Below are positions 15,921 to 24,730 of a stretch of DNA of 64,000 nucleotides, piece after piece. The position numbers were made by a program, and so were the translations under genes. This stretch comes from Palsa-1392 sp036490335 (lineage in GTDB: Bacteria > Verrucomicrobiota > Verrucomicrobiia > Chthoniobacterales > UBA10450): NCBI GenBank assembly GCA_036490335.1, contig DASXEB010000005.1, positions 62,001 through 126,000 of the forward strand, in the 5' to 3' direction. Below the pieces are notes generated by a model that ran no database searches, was not told where the DNA came from, and worked only from the letters and a program-made list of their open reading frames with translations. Position 1 is the first letter of the stretch. Each line of letters opens with the position of its first letter.

Positions 15921-17213
15921 TTGAAACTGCCGTTCAGCCTTTTCCTCGCGCTTCGTTATCTCAAACCGAAGCGCACGTTTCTCTCCATCATCACGCTCGT
16001 CTCGGTCATCGGCGTGACGCTCGGGGTGACGGTGCTCATCCTCGTCATCGCGGTCATGACCGGGTTCGATCGCGAGCTGCGGCAGAAGGTGATCGATTTC
16101 GACGCGCACATCCTGGTCACGACCGACGGGGTGATGCGCAATTGGCGCGAGCTGGAGCCGAAAATCCGCGCCGTCCCGGGGGTGGTCGCGGTCGCGCCGT
16201 ATGTGCAGGGGCCGGTGATTGTCGAGTTCCAGAATCGGCGGCTCGCGCCCATGATCCGCGGGATTGACCCGGCGGCGGAGGAAAAGGTCACGCCGTTGAA
16301 GAAGTTCATCACGCTCGGGAAGCTCGATCTCGACGGCGACTCGGCCGTGCTCGGCTCCGAGCTGGCGCGCAAGCTCGGGATCACGGTGGGCGACAAGCTG
16401 ACGGTTTATTCGCCGGGCAATCTGGGCGCGATCCTCGACCGGATGAAGGCGCTCGGGAAAAAGAGCGGGCCGGACGAGCAGAAAGCGGTCGAGGATTTGA
16501 AGCAGGTCGTGCTCCCGAAGGAACTCGCTGTAACCGGAATCTTCGAAACCGGTCAATATTTTCACGACTCCGAGTTTCTGCTCGTGCCGGTGTTTGTCGG
16601 GCAGGAGCTGTACGATCTCGGCGACGCACTGCACGGGTTGACGGTGAGGACGACGGACCCGTACGGCGTCGCTCGAGTGAAGGCGGAGATCGAGAAGTTT
16701 TTGCCGCCTAACGAATACGCCCAAACGTGGATCGAGATGAACAAGCAATTTTTCGACGCCGTGCGGCTGGAGCGCTCGGTCATGGCGTTCCTGCTTTTCT
16801 TCATCGTGGTGGTGGCGGCGTTTGGGATCATGAACACGCTCATCACGGTGACAGTGCAGAAGCGGCGCGAGATCGGGATTATGAAAGCGGTCGGCGCGAA
16901 CATCTGGCAAATCATGGGGGTGTTTTTGTTTCAAGGCGTGGTCGTGGGCATCTTCGGCACACTCACCGGGCTCGGGCTCGGCATGACGCTGATCCGGTTT
17001 CGGAACGAATTCAGCCACTGGCTCGCGAACACGCTGCACATCGAGATTTTCCCGCGCGAGGTCTATCAGTTCTCGCAAATTCCGGCCGAAGTGGTGCCAG
17101 GCGACGTGGTGCGGATTTGCGTCGTGGCGTTTATTATTTGTTCGCTCGCGGCGCTGATTCCGGCATATTTCGCCGCGCGGGTCGATCCGGTGAAGGCGCT
17201 GCGTTATGAATAA
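15921..17213 (+). CDS. ABC transporter permease, LolC/LolE family
   Basis: About 430 residues. The N-terminus KLPFSLFLALRYLKPKRTFL is diagnostic of LolC/E-type lipoprotein-releasing permeases. A first transmembrane helix follows (LVSVIGVTLGVTVLILVIAV), then a periplasmic MacB-PCD domain of about 220 residues and three C-terminal helices (SVMAFLLFFIVVVAAFGIMN and others). Partnered with a LolD ATPase it would extract lipoproteins from the inner membrane. No ATPase gene is adjacent. TTG 15921 matches the family start; an in-frame upstream TTG (15885) is less likely. It starts 48 bp after hutI and contains one uptake-like word at 16706. Confidence 0.88.
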   Translation: MKLPFSLFLALRYLKPKRTFLSIITLVSVIGVTLGVTVLILVIAVMTGFDRELRQKVIDFDAHILVTTDGVMRNWRELEPKIRAVPGVVAVAPYVQGPVIVEFQNRRLAPMIRGIDPAAEEKVTPLKKFITLGKLDLDGDSAVLGSELARKLGITVGDKLTVYSPGNLGAILDRMKALGKKSGPDEQKAVEDLKQVVLPKELAVTGIFETGQYFHDSEFLLVPVFVGQELYDLGDALHGLTVRTTDPYGVARVKAEIEKFLPPNEYAQTWIEMNKQFFDAVRLERSVMAFLLFFIVVVAAFGIMNTLITVTVQKRREIGIMKAVGANIWQIMGVFLFQGVVVGIFGTLTGLGLGMTLIRFRNEFSHWLANTLHIEIFPREVYQFSQIPAEVVPGDVVRICVVAFIICSLAALIPAYFAARVDPVKALRYE

Positions 17214-17219
17214 ACGGCA

Positions 17220-18383
17220 ATGATGTCGCGGCAGAAATTCATGAGCAAGAATCTCGGGAAAATCGTCATTGCGCTGAGCGCGCTGCTCGCGGGGATTGTT
17301 TTCGGCCGCTGGGTCGCGACGCCGGTAACCAGCATCACGAGTGCGAAAACCGTAGCGGCGTCGCCTTCGCCTAACGAGTCAAAGGCCGCCGACGACGCCG
17401 CGGCCGCGAGCGCGCTGGAAATGAAAAACGAGCGCGACCGGCTCGGCAAGCGTCATTCGCTCGCCGATATTTTGAAGGATCACAAGAGCCGCAATCGCGT
17501 CGCGGAGCTGACTGATTTCGTGAACAAGCTTGGCCGCGGCGATTTTGCCTCGGCGCTGCTCTCGATGCGGAAGTTTCCGCGCGGTGGAGATCGCACGATG
17601 GCGACGCAACTGGTCGCGGCGCGCTGGGCCGAGGTCGATCCCGACGGCGCGCTCGCCTTCGCCGCAAATCACAAGGATTTCGGCGAGCTGACGACGGATG
17701 TTTTTCAACAACTCGCTTCCGGTGATTTGCAAAGCGCCCTCGTTCGCGCGCAAACGCTCGACGATCCGACGCAGCGCTATGAGGCGTTGCGCGGCGCGCT
17801 CAGTGTGATGGCGGAGCAGGACCCGGGGGGCGCGTTGCAGATGGCCGCGAACTTTGGGAATTTTCCCGACCAGCTGCCGTTGAGTCAGGTGATCTATCAA
17901 CAATGGTCGGCGGACGATCCGGCGGCGGCGGCCCTCGCGGCGGCGCAGGATACTTCGAGCACGGGCTGGCGTTCGCCGCTCAGTCAGGTGATCCGCAACT
18001 GGGCCAGCCAGGACCCGCAGAGCGCGCTGAATTACGCCCTAACGATCAACAATCCGGGTCAAGAGGCGCAATCAATCGGCCAGGTCGTCAGGCAATGGGG
18101 CAATCAGGATCCAACTGCGGCGGCCGGATGGATTAACTCGATGCCGAATGGCCCCGCGCGCGATGCGGCCGCGGCCGCGCTCGCCGCCGACGTCTCGTCA
18201 AGCGACCTCAGCGCAGCCGTCGGCTGGGCCGAAAGCATCAGCGACGACGGCACCCGCACTTCCGCGCTTCAGCGCATGAGCCAGCGCGTGCTCTGGCGCG
18301 ATCCGACAAACGGCTTGGCGACGCTGCAAAGCGCCGGAGTTCCCGCGACAATCTTGCAGACCGTGCAATCGCGCTCGCACTAA
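17220..18383 (+). CDS. Membrane-anchored protein with helical Trp/Asp-Pro repeats
   Basis: A 387-residue protein with one N-terminal transmembrane segment (LGKIVIALSALLAGIVFGRW). A charged linker and a repeat domain follow. The repeat unit resembles W(A/S)xxDPxxAxxxA, as in AARWAEVDPDGALAFA, YQQWSADDPAAAALAA, IRNWASQDPQSALNYA and VRQWGNQDPTAAAGWI. Spacing is about 30-40 residues, suggesting an alpha-alpha solenoid. Such proteins are common in Verrucomicrobiota and their function is unknown. Possible starts are ATG 17220, 17223 and 17241. It directly follows the permease (6 bp) and may share its transcript. Confidence 0.65.
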   Translation: MMSRQKFMSKNLGKIVIALSALLAGIVFGRWVATPVTSITSAKTVAASPSPNESKAADDAAAASALEMKNERDRLGKRHSLADILKDHKSRNRVAELTDFVNKLGRGDFASALLSMRKFPRGGDRTMATQLVAARWAEVDPDGALAFAANHKDFGELTTDVFQQLASGDLQSALVRAQTLDDPTQRYEALRGALSVMAEQDPGGALQMAANFGNFPDQLPLSQVIYQQWSADDPAAAALAAAQDTSSTGWRSPLSQVIRNWASQDPQSALNYALTINNPGQEAQSIGQVVRQWGNQDPTAAAGWINSMPNGPARDAAAAALAADVSSSDLSAAVGWAESISDDGTRTSALQRMSQRVLWRDPTNGLATLQSAGVPATILQTVQSRSH

Positions 18384-18652
18384 GAGCGGCGTTGCGCCGG
18401 CTCGCTCGGCATGAGATCGCCGGCGGCGTTTTCGCGTCCGCCGCGTTGCAGGATAAGCGGGTTTGCGCGCGGCGAAAAAAGATTGCTGAGCGCGTCCCAC
18501 CCTCGCACGCAGATGACCGCGACGGCCGCAAGCGGCAGCGTGATGAGCCAAAACGCGGCCGAGCCGACGACGAGGAACGGTTCAGCGAGAATGGCCTTGA
18601 TGTCGAAGGATGGCTCTGATTCGAGCGAGGTGTTTGAGTAGGTTGTGATCAT
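18380..18652 (-). CDS. Small membrane protein (90 aa), unknown
   Basis: From ATG 18652 the product begins MITTYSNTSLESEPSFDIKA, then has a hydrophobic stretch VGSAAFWLITLPLAAVAVIC that should span the membrane. A polar tail ends SEPAQRRS. I do not recognise it. It converges with the upstream repeat protein, overlapping by 4 bp. The frame is open further upstream to 19141, but that stretch is antisense to an intergenic region and has no coding character. Confidence 0.5.
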   Translation of the reverse strand: MITTYSNTSLESEPSFDIKAILAEPFLVVGSAAFWLITLPLAAVAVICVRGWDALSNLFSPRANPLILQRGGRENAAGDLMPSEPAQRRS

Positions 18653-18991
18653 TGTTTTATCGAAAGTCGTCCAGCTTCTGAGTATTATTAAGCAGGTCCC
18701 GTGCCTGATGATTCGGATGCGCTGGGCTTTCCCGAGGCGCTGCGAAGTCTCGACAGTTAAAAAGCATCTTTTGTTCCGCGGCCGCCCGGCTGCGTCGAGA
18801 TCATCCCAAAGACGAAAATCGCCGCAGAAGCCTTGCGCGATTCGACAACGATTGCGAAGATGCGCCGCGCAGTTGGATTCGAGGTTTGGATTTTGCGAAC
18901 AACTTAATTTTTCATGAACCGAAGCCGGAACAGTTTTTTCGATAACATTTGGAACTGGCAGATTTCTTCGATTCCCGCGCAATTTGGATCG

Positions 18992-19168
18992 ATGCGCCGC
19001 AAAGCGATCATCGGCGTCATTCTTGGCGCGGCCGCCGGGTGCCTCGTCGGCGCGATTACCGAAGTGCGCCAGCCGGCGGGCGACGCGGATCAGCCTTACA
19101 TTCTCAGCTTGAATCAGCGCACCGGACGGCCGCAGCTCCATGTGCGAGGTCAGCCGGAATTGAAGTAG
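18992..19168 (+). CDS. Small membrane-associated hypothetical protein (58 aa)
   Basis: From ATG 18992 the product begins MRRKAIIGVILGAAAGCLVG, a basic start and one hydrophobic segment with a Cys. The tail (QPYILSLNQRTGRPQLHVRG) is polar. It might be a lipoprotein, but the AAGC context is not an ideal lipobox. An upstream in-frame ATG at 18914 would add 26 residues without a recognised pattern. No uptake-like word. Low information. Confidence 0.45.
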   Translation: MRRKAIIGVILGAAAGCLVGAITEVRQPAGDADQPYILSLNQRTGRPQLHVRGQPELK

Positions 19169-19266
19169 CGCTTCGCGCCGCTTCGGTCGGTCGCTCGAGC
19201 GCTACGACGAACTGCGCGATTCCTTGCCGAAATTTTGCGACGCCGCGAAACTCGTTTTCTCGTTAG

Positions 19267-20019
19267 GTGAAACTGGCGCGCAAACTGCAAAAGCTTCTCA
19301 CCGCGGAAGCCTTCGCCAGTTTCTGGGAGCACGCCCAGCGGCTGACCCATTCGGTCGATTCCAGTCCTTTACTCGTTAGGCTGGATCGTCCGGCCTGGAA
19401 ACGTCTTCAGGAAAAATATCCGCGCGCCCAGGCCGACATCAATCGTTTCGCCGAGGTCGATTACTGGATCGGGATCAACACCGAGCGCGCGCAGGATTTG
19501 TGGCTCGATCGCGCCGGGCCGCTGCAGATTCTCGATCTCGGCTGCGGGCCCGGATATTTTCTTTACGTCTGTCGGCAGCTCGGCCATCACGGCCTTGGGC
19601 TCGATGTCGGCAATGTCGCGCTCTTTCGCGAGACGACGGCACTCCTCGAAGTGCCGCGAGTAATCTGGCGCATCGAGCCGCAGCAGAAATTGCCGGCCCT
19701 CGAACGCAAGTTCGACCTCGTCACCGCGCATCGCATTTGTTTTCACGAGACTTATCCGGCGGGCGGAAATTTTCCCGACGGCGAATGGAGCGCGGCCGAT
19801 TGGCAATTTTTCATCGATGACATCCGCGAGCATCTTCTCGCGCCGAACGGTCGGCTCCTTCTCGATTTCAACCCGCGACCCGACGGCCGCACTTTTTTCA
19901 CGCCGGAATTGCGCCGACTGCTGCACGAAAACGGCGCGCGGATTTTTCGTTCGAAGGCTCTCCTTTCGATTGATCGCCGCGTAAGGCCGCGCTTCAAATC
20001 GTCGCGCGCGGATTTGTAG
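19267..20019 (+). CDS. Class I SAM-dependent methyltransferase
   Basis: A 250-residue protein. The SAM-binding motif I is ILDLGCGPGYFLYVCRQL near residue 88, with motif II around GLGLDVGN and a motif-III-like FDLVTAHRICFHE. The acceptor cannot be inferred. The GTG start at 19267 is fused to a degenerate copy of the dispersed word (TCGTTAGGTG), and another copy at 19373 is in frame as VRL. The N-terminal 60 residues are helical and may be the substrate-recognition part. It stands as a single gene. Confidence 0.8.
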   Translation: MKLARKLQKLLTAEAFASFWEHAQRLTHSVDSSPLLVRLDRPAWKRLQEKYPRAQADINRFAEVDYWIGINTERAQDLWLDRAGPLQILDLGCGPGYFLYVCRQLGHHGLGLDVGNVALFRETTALLEVPRVIWRIEPQQKLPALERKFDLVTAHRICFHETYPAGGNFPDGEWSAADWQFFIDDIREHLLAPNGRLLLDFNPRPDGRTFFTPELRRLLHENGARIFRSKALLSIDRRVRPRFKSSRADL

Positions 20020-20071
20020 CAGGGCGTGTCGGCCCTTGACACGATCCCGGGTAATCGAGATAACCGCGGCC

Positions 20072-20302
20072 ATGAAAACATTGAAGACAACTCTTGTTTT
20101 GATCGTCGCTCTCGCCGCAATCAACCTTCCGGCCGCGCGCGCGGAACAGCCGCGCATGCGCGAAGCGTTGCATCATCTGAAGGAAGCCCGCGCCGCGCTC
20201 GAGCGCGCCGAAGCCAACAAGGCCGGCCATCGCGAAAAGGCGATGCAACTGGTTGATCAGGCGATCGCCGAAGTCGAAGCGGGCCTGAACGCCGCTCGTT
20301 AG
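20072..20302 (+). CDS. Small exported helical protein (76 aa)
   Basis: It begins MKTLKTTLVLIVALAAINLP, a clear signal peptide ending near ARA. A mature region of about 50 residues follows, strongly helical with regular Ala/Glu/Leu (HHLKEARAALERAEANKAGH). This resembles small periplasmic helical proteins of unknown role. Its stop codon TAG lies inside the word TCGTTAGGC at 20296. An earlier in-frame ATG (20036) would destroy the signal peptide. Confidence 0.6.
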   Translation: MKTLKTTLVLIVALAAINLPAARAEQPRMREALHHLKEARAALERAEANKAGHREKAMQLVDQAIAEVEAGLNAAR

Positions 20303-20321
20303 GCGAGCGCGTTTTCCGAAA

Positions 20322-22751
20322 CTACTTCGGCGCCGATTCGCGCTCGTCCGGATCGGCAGTCGCGGCCCAGAACCTGCGAAAGGCCGTCGGCCAGCTCCGG
20401 TCCTCGACCGCGCGCCGCGCCGCCGCGCCCATTTCCTCGCGCAGTTCTCCTTTACTCGTTAGGCTGCGAATCGCGCGCGCGAAATCGTCCGCGTCGCGCG
20501 CTTTCGTGATCAGGCCATTAATCCCATCGGTCACGAGCTCTTTCGGGCCGCCTTCATCGGAAACAACCACCGGCAAGCCGGCGGCCTGCGCTTCGAGGAT
20601 CACATTTCCGAACGTGTCCGTCGTGCTCGGAAAGACGAAAACATCCGCCGACGCGTAGGCATGTGCGAGCGCTTCGCCGGTCAGATAACCGGTGAAACAC
20701 GCTTCCGGCAACTGCGCCGCGAGCGTCTCCGAGTAAGGGCCGTAACCGACAACCGAAAGCTGCACCGGCGCGTTTTCATCTCGCAAAATGCGAAAGGCCT
20801 GCACCAAAACATCGAGATCTTTTTCCTTCGAAATCCGCCCGACATAAAGCAGCCGCACGCCCTTGCCGTTGCAGCCGAACTGCCGCCAAAAATTCGTCTC
20901 CGCGCGCGCTGGCGTGAAAAACTTCGTGTCGAGCCCACGCGGCAGGATCTTAATTTTTGTCGCGTCGATTCCGCGATCGATCCAGCTCTGCCGATATTGA
21001 TTCGAGTTCACAAAAAGCGTGTCCATCTGCCCGTAAAACCAATGCATGTATTTCCAAGCGAGACTTTCGAGGAAGCGGTCCTCAGTCAGGATGCGAATGT
21101 ATTGCGGGAAGTCGGTGTGATAGATCCCGCTCGTTTCGAGATTGAGCATTTTGGCCGCGAGCAGTCCGGTCAATCCGATCGGGCCCGGCGTGCTGATGAT
21201 GATCTCGGAGAAACCTTCGCGCTGGACGTAATCGAGCATCTGCAAAATCGGCGGGAAACTGAGCTTCTGCAGCTCGTATTCGGGCAGTTCGAACTCGCCG
21301 ATCGGCTTGAAATTTTCGATCGGCAGTCCTTCACTCGTTAGGCTGCCGCGCGAAGTCACGACGATTAAATCCTTCCCGGCCGCCGCTGCTGCCGCGGTCA
21401 TTTTCTTGATCGTGTTGGCGACCCCGTTGACGTCCTCGAGCGTGTCGGTGAACCAAGCGCGTTTGCGATTCTGCAAAACCGGAGGGACCGCGCCGGTAAA
21501 ATCTCGACAAACCTGCCGCAGCCACCGCCGCGACGGCGCCTGGCTGTGAAAGGCGTAGATGTAAGGCGCGAGCACGACGACGAGCGGAGCTATACTCGTT
21601 AGGGCTTGCAGACTTTCGATCACGTTGCCGGCATTGATTTGCTGCACGAATTTCTCGAAACAGCGAAAGGCGAGCTGCTCGCAGGCCGCGTTGGCCATCA
21701 AAAACGTGCGACGCTCCGGCTCCGCGATCTCGGCGGTTTCGCGCGCGATCGCCGCTTTCACTTCCGGTCGCGCGAAATAACCCGAGAGCTCGCGCCAGAG
21801 CGAAATGTTGCCCGGCTTCGCGAGCTCGAAAATTTTCCCCGACAAAATTCCCTGCGCAACGAAGCCGGCCTTTTCGCCTAACGAAAACTCGGTCGGGTCG
21901 CGACCTTCCATGAAGCGCGAAAACATTTTCTCCACCAGCCCCGCGCTCGGCCCGAGTTTTTCGTTGAACCGATCCTGGATAAAAGTCGCGACCGTGTTGT
22001 AAAAGCCGTGCGAGAGCACGAGCGGGGTTCCGCCTTCGCCGTGGGCGCCGCAGCGGCCGGCGCGAACATGCGCGAGCAGTTCGTTAGGCGAATTCGCCGC
22101 CGGCGTTTCCGTGAAAGCAGAAGCGACAAAAAGACCGCCGTGGTCGTCGGACCCGCCGACGAGAATCTTTTTCCACGGCTCGGCGTGCGTCGGCGCGAGA
22201 TCATGACGACTCGTGAAGTCGTCGATTTTCTGCGGCGTGAGCTGACCGAGAATGTGACTCGTGAGCGTGCTCAGGAGCGCGTCGCGCAGGCCGTTGATGC
22301 CTTCGAAATGTTGGAAGAGCAGAATGAGTCGCTCGAGGTGCGACGTGGTCAGCTTGCCGTTGATGCTGTAAAGCGGATGCGCGACCGCGTGGGCGATCGA
22401 CTCGCTTTGCAAAAATTTTTGCAGCTCGAAAATATTTCTCCGAGCGTCCGCGATCGCGGCGTGCTGCGCCTCGCTGATTCCCCAGACGAGCAGGCCGATC
22501 TTGCAGGGATCCTGCGGAAAATACGTCGTCACCTGTTCGCTCACGAAAACGTCCGGCCGATCGGCAATCGTTAGGCAACCTTCAATCGTGTTGTGATCGG
22601 TGATTGTGAAAAAATCCATCCCGGCATTTTTGGCGCGGGCGTAGAGTTCGTTCGGGTCGGAATAGCTGTCGGGAAAATCGAAGCGGCGAAAAAGCCATTC
22701 TTCCGAGCGATCGCTGAACCGGGAATGCAGATGAAGATCGCAACGGCTCAT
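20322..22751 (-). CDS. PHP-domain / glycosyltransferase family 4 fusion (809 aa)
   Basis: Residues 1 to about 260 are a PHP-type metal phosphoesterase: MSRCDLHLHSRFSDRSEEWL with the HLH motif, then FFTITDHNTIEGCLT and a late GGSDDHGG. Residues about 390-800 are a GT-B glycosyltransferase with a GT4 donor-binding half: LLYVGRISKEKDLDVLVQAF, then VFVFPSTTDTFGNVILEAQA with the EX7E-type glutamates. The first half probably hydrolyses a phosphoester and the second transfers a sugar, perhaps for glycolipid synthesis. A DUF2334 deacetylase-like gene lies 2 bp upstream on the same strand, so they form an operon. It holds seven exact or near uptake-like words. Confidence 0.82.
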   Translation of the reverse strand: MSRCDLHLHSRFSDRSEEWLFRRFDFPDSYSDPNELYARAKNAGMDFFTITDHNTIEGCLTIADRPDVFVSEQVTTYFPQDPCKIGLLVWGISEAQHAAIADARRNIFELQKFLQSESIAHAVAHPLYSINGKLTTSHLERLILLFQHFEGINGLRDALLSTLTSHILGQLTPQKIDDFTSRHDLAPTHAEPWKKILVGGSDDHGGLFVASAFTETPAANSPNELLAHVRAGRCGAHGEGGTPLVLSHGFYNTVATFIQDRFNEKLGPSAGLVEKMFSRFMEGRDPTEFSLGEKAGFVAQGILSGKIFELAKPGNISLWRELSGYFARPEVKAAIARETAEIAEPERRTFLMANAACEQLAFRCFEKFVQQINAGNVIESLQALTSIAPLVVVLAPYIYAFHSQAPSRRWLRQVCRDFTGAVPPVLQNRKRAWFTDTLEDVNGVANTIKKMTAAAAAAGKDLIVVTSRGSLTSEGLPIENFKPIGEFELPEYELQKLSFPPILQMLDYVQREGFSEIIISTPGPIGLTGLLAAKMLNLETSGIYHTDFPQYIRILTEDRFLESLAWKYMHWFYGQMDTLFVNSNQYRQSWIDRGIDATKIKILPRGLDTKFFTPARAETNFWRQFGCNGKGVRLLYVGRISKEKDLDVLVQAFRILRDENAPVQLSVVGYGPYSETLAAQLPEACFTGYLTGEALAHAYASADVFVFPSTTDTFGNVILEAQAAGLPVVVSDEGGPKELVTDGINGLITKARDADDFARAIRSLTSKGELREEMGAAARRAVEDRSWPTAFRRFWAATADPDERESAPK

Positions 22752-22753
22752 CG

Positions 22754-23536
22754 TTAGGCGGCAAAGGCGGCGCGCGCGAGATACGATTCGTAGGTCATCA
22801 CTTCGCGATCGCGCAGGGCGCGCGCGATCAGCTCGCGAATTTGTTCCCAGATTTTCGGATGCGAAATGTCGGGCGGGTGCAGACTGATCCGGAGCAACGG
22901 ATTATTCGTTAGGCGCGCGAAGAGCCAGCGATTCCAGCCAAGACTGATGCCGCGCCGCCACTCGCTCCGCACACTGTAAACGAGCGACTGCGACGCGATC
23001 ATTTCGCGGGCGTTGAAGTCGCGCACCGTTCGCAGCGTCGTCGTGTAATTCATGCCCGCGTCGATCGCCGCGCGCTCCGCCTCCGCGCCGAGCAGCCAGG
23101 CCGGCGCGACGAATCCGCGGGCCGCGAAACCTTTGCCGGCGAATTCGTCCTGCGCTTCTTCGATCAGGCGGCGCGCGTCGGCATATTTGAGGTCGAAAAA
23201 TTCCGCCTCATCGGCGGTGTAGAAACGGGTGATCAATTTTGCACGCGCGGACTCGTTAGGCCGGCGCGCCCGTTCGTGGAAAAATCCGTGAATGACAATT
23301 TCGTCGCCGCTGTTCGCGCAATCGCGCAGCCAGGCGCAAAAATTTTCGTCCGCCATCGAGCGGCCCTGGCGATGATAATCCGGAACGACGAGCAACGCGC
23401 GCGCACTGACGCCGAGCGCGGCGACTTGCCGGACGATTTTCTCGACCGGTTCGCGAGTCGCCGGAGCGACATCGTGAATCGAAACGACCAGCGCGCGTTG
23501 CACGCGATAGACTCGCCTGCTCGCGTGGCCGGACAA
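22754..23536 (-). CDS. Polysaccharide deacetylase-like protein (DUF2334)
   Basis: A 260-residue protein with ALVVSIHDVAPATREPVEKI near the N-terminus and EIVIHGFFHERA near residue 80. These hold the Asp and His residues used for metal binding in the NodB-like barrel. HPPDISHPKIW near residue 220 is typical of DUF2334 members. It may remove acetyl groups from a glycan or glycolipid, which fits its position directly upstream of a glycosyltransferase. The start at 23536 precedes the conserved block by about 15 residues. Its TAA stop is inside the word at 22751-22759, which also ends at the neighbour's start codon. Confidence 0.8.
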   Translation of the reverse strand: MSGHASRRVYRVQRALVVSIHDVAPATREPVEKIVRQVAALGVSARALLVVPDYHRQGRSMADENFCAWLRDCANSGDEIVIHGFFHERARRPNESARAKLITRFYTADEAEFFDLKYADARRLIEEAQDEFAGKGFAARGFVAPAWLLGAEAERAAIDAGMNYTTTLRTVRDFNAREMIASQSLVYSVRSEWRRGISLGWNRWLFARLTNNPLLRISLHPPDISHPKIWEQIRELIARALRDREVMTYESYLARAAFAA

Positions 23537-23556
23537 GCCGAAATTGCGGCGCGGCC

Positions 23557-23958
23557 TTAGAGCCTAACGATCAATTCAAACTCCGCCTTGCCTAACGGCT
23601 GCACGGAAAGTCGCGAGTTGCGCAGAAGCGCGATCTCGCGCAAACGCGGCTCGGTTTTGATCCGATCGAGCGTGACAGGATGCTTCAGCGGCTTGACCGC
23701 TTTCAGCTCGACCGCGCTCCAATCGCCCTCCTTCGCGGTCGGATCGGGAAACGCTTCCTTCGTCACTTCGGCGATGCCGACGACCGCCTTTTCGCTCACG
23801 CTATGGTAATAAAGAACGGCGTCGCCCTTGCGCATCGCGCGCAAATTATTTCGTGCCTGAAAATTTCGCACCCCGGTCCAGTTCGTTAGGCCGTCGCGCA
23901 CGAAATCGGTCCACGAATACGACTCCGGTTCCTGTTTCACGAGCCAGTAATTTTTCAT
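23557..23958 (-). CDS. EVE-domain protein
   Basis: A 133-residue protein consisting only of an EVE domain. It begins MKNYWLVKQEPESYSWTDFV, then WTGVRNFQARNNLRAMRKGD and FYYHS-type VLYYHSVSEKAVVGIAEVTK. The EVE fold is PUA-like and binds modified bases in DNA or RNA. Bacterial single-domain members are conserved but their physiological role is not settled. The ATG 23958 gives the family start; the frame is open for another 68 codons, which overlap the tmk leader. The dispersed word at 23562 overlaps the C-terminal codons (LIVRL). Confidence 0.92.
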   Translation of the reverse strand: MKNYWLVKQEPESYSWTDFVRDGLTNWTGVRNFQARNNLRAMRKGDAVLYYHSVSEKAVVGIAEVTKEAFPDPTAKEGDWSAVELKAVKPLKHPVTLDRIKTEPRLREIALLRNSRLSVQPLGKAEFELIVRL

Positions 23959-24049
23959 CGCGCGCAATTCGATAACACAATTCGTGGCGCGCGGAAATGG
24001 TGCCCGCGCGGATTCGACAAGGCCAAAACTTTGCTTCACAATCGCCCGC

Positions 24050-24727
24050 ATGCCGCGGCTGCCATTCATCACTTTTGAAGGTTCGGAAGGCTGCGGAAAA
24101 TCGACGCAGGTCACTTTGCTGGCGACGCGTTTAACGAACGCCGGCGTCCCGCTGTTGATCACACGCGAACCGGGCGGAACGCCGATCGGCGAAAAAATTC
24201 GCGACCTGATTCAGTTCGATCCGGTGAACGCGGCCATGACGCCCGAGACCGAGCTGCTGCTTTTCGAGGCGAGCCGCAGCCAGCTCGTTCGCGAAAAAAT
24301 TTTGCCGGCCTTGGAAGCGGGAATGTTTGTCATCTCCGATCGCTTCGCCGATTCGACGACGGTTTATCAAGGCGTCGCGCGCCATTTGAATCAGGAGATG
24401 GTCGGCCATCTGAACGCGATCGCGGTCGGCGCCTGCTGGCCCGATCTCACTTTTATCCTCGACGTCGATGTCGCGACAGCGCGCGCGCGCATGCTGCGCC
24501 GCGTCCGGCCCGCGGCCGCGCCCGATCGGATGGAGCAGGAGCCGCTCAAATTTTACGAGGAAGTTTGCGCCGCTTATCGCGAGCTCGCCGCGCGCGAATC
24601 GCATCGCATTCAATTGATCGACGGCCGACAATCGATCGCCGCGATCGAGGAAGAAATCTGGAGCACGATCTCGACTCGTTTCACCAATCTCGCGCGCTGG
24701 ATGCGGCCGTTGCGCAAACACGCCTAA
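24050..24727 (+). CDS. tmk: Thymidylate kinase
   Basis: A 225-residue protein. The P-loop is FEGSEGCGKSTQVTLLATRL near the N-terminus, the dTMP-binding motif is REPGGTPIGEKIRDL, and DRFADSTTVYQG holds the DR(Y/F) motif. It phosphorylates dTMP to dTDP. The proposed ATG 24050 removes 22 residues of a longer ORF that lack similarity. The TAA stop lies inside GCCTAACGA (24722), and the holB ATG begins 4 bases later, so tmk-holB is an operon, a pairing common in many bacteria. Confidence 0.95.
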   Translation: MPRLPFITFEGSEGCGKSTQVTLLATRLTNAGVPLLITREPGGTPIGEKIRDLIQFDPVNAAMTPETELLLFEASRSQLVREKILPALEAGMFVISDRFADSTTVYQGVARHLNQEMVGHLNAIAVGACWPDLTFILDVDVATARARMLRRVRPAAAPDRMEQEPLKFYEEVCAAYRELAARESHRIQLIDGRQSIAAIEEEIWSTISTRFTNLARWMRPLRKHA

Positions 24728-24730
24728 CGA

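Noticed and set aside
18653..19141. Upstream extension of the small membrane-protein frame
   Set aside because: Composition is unlike coding sequence, and the protein has a plausible start at 18652.
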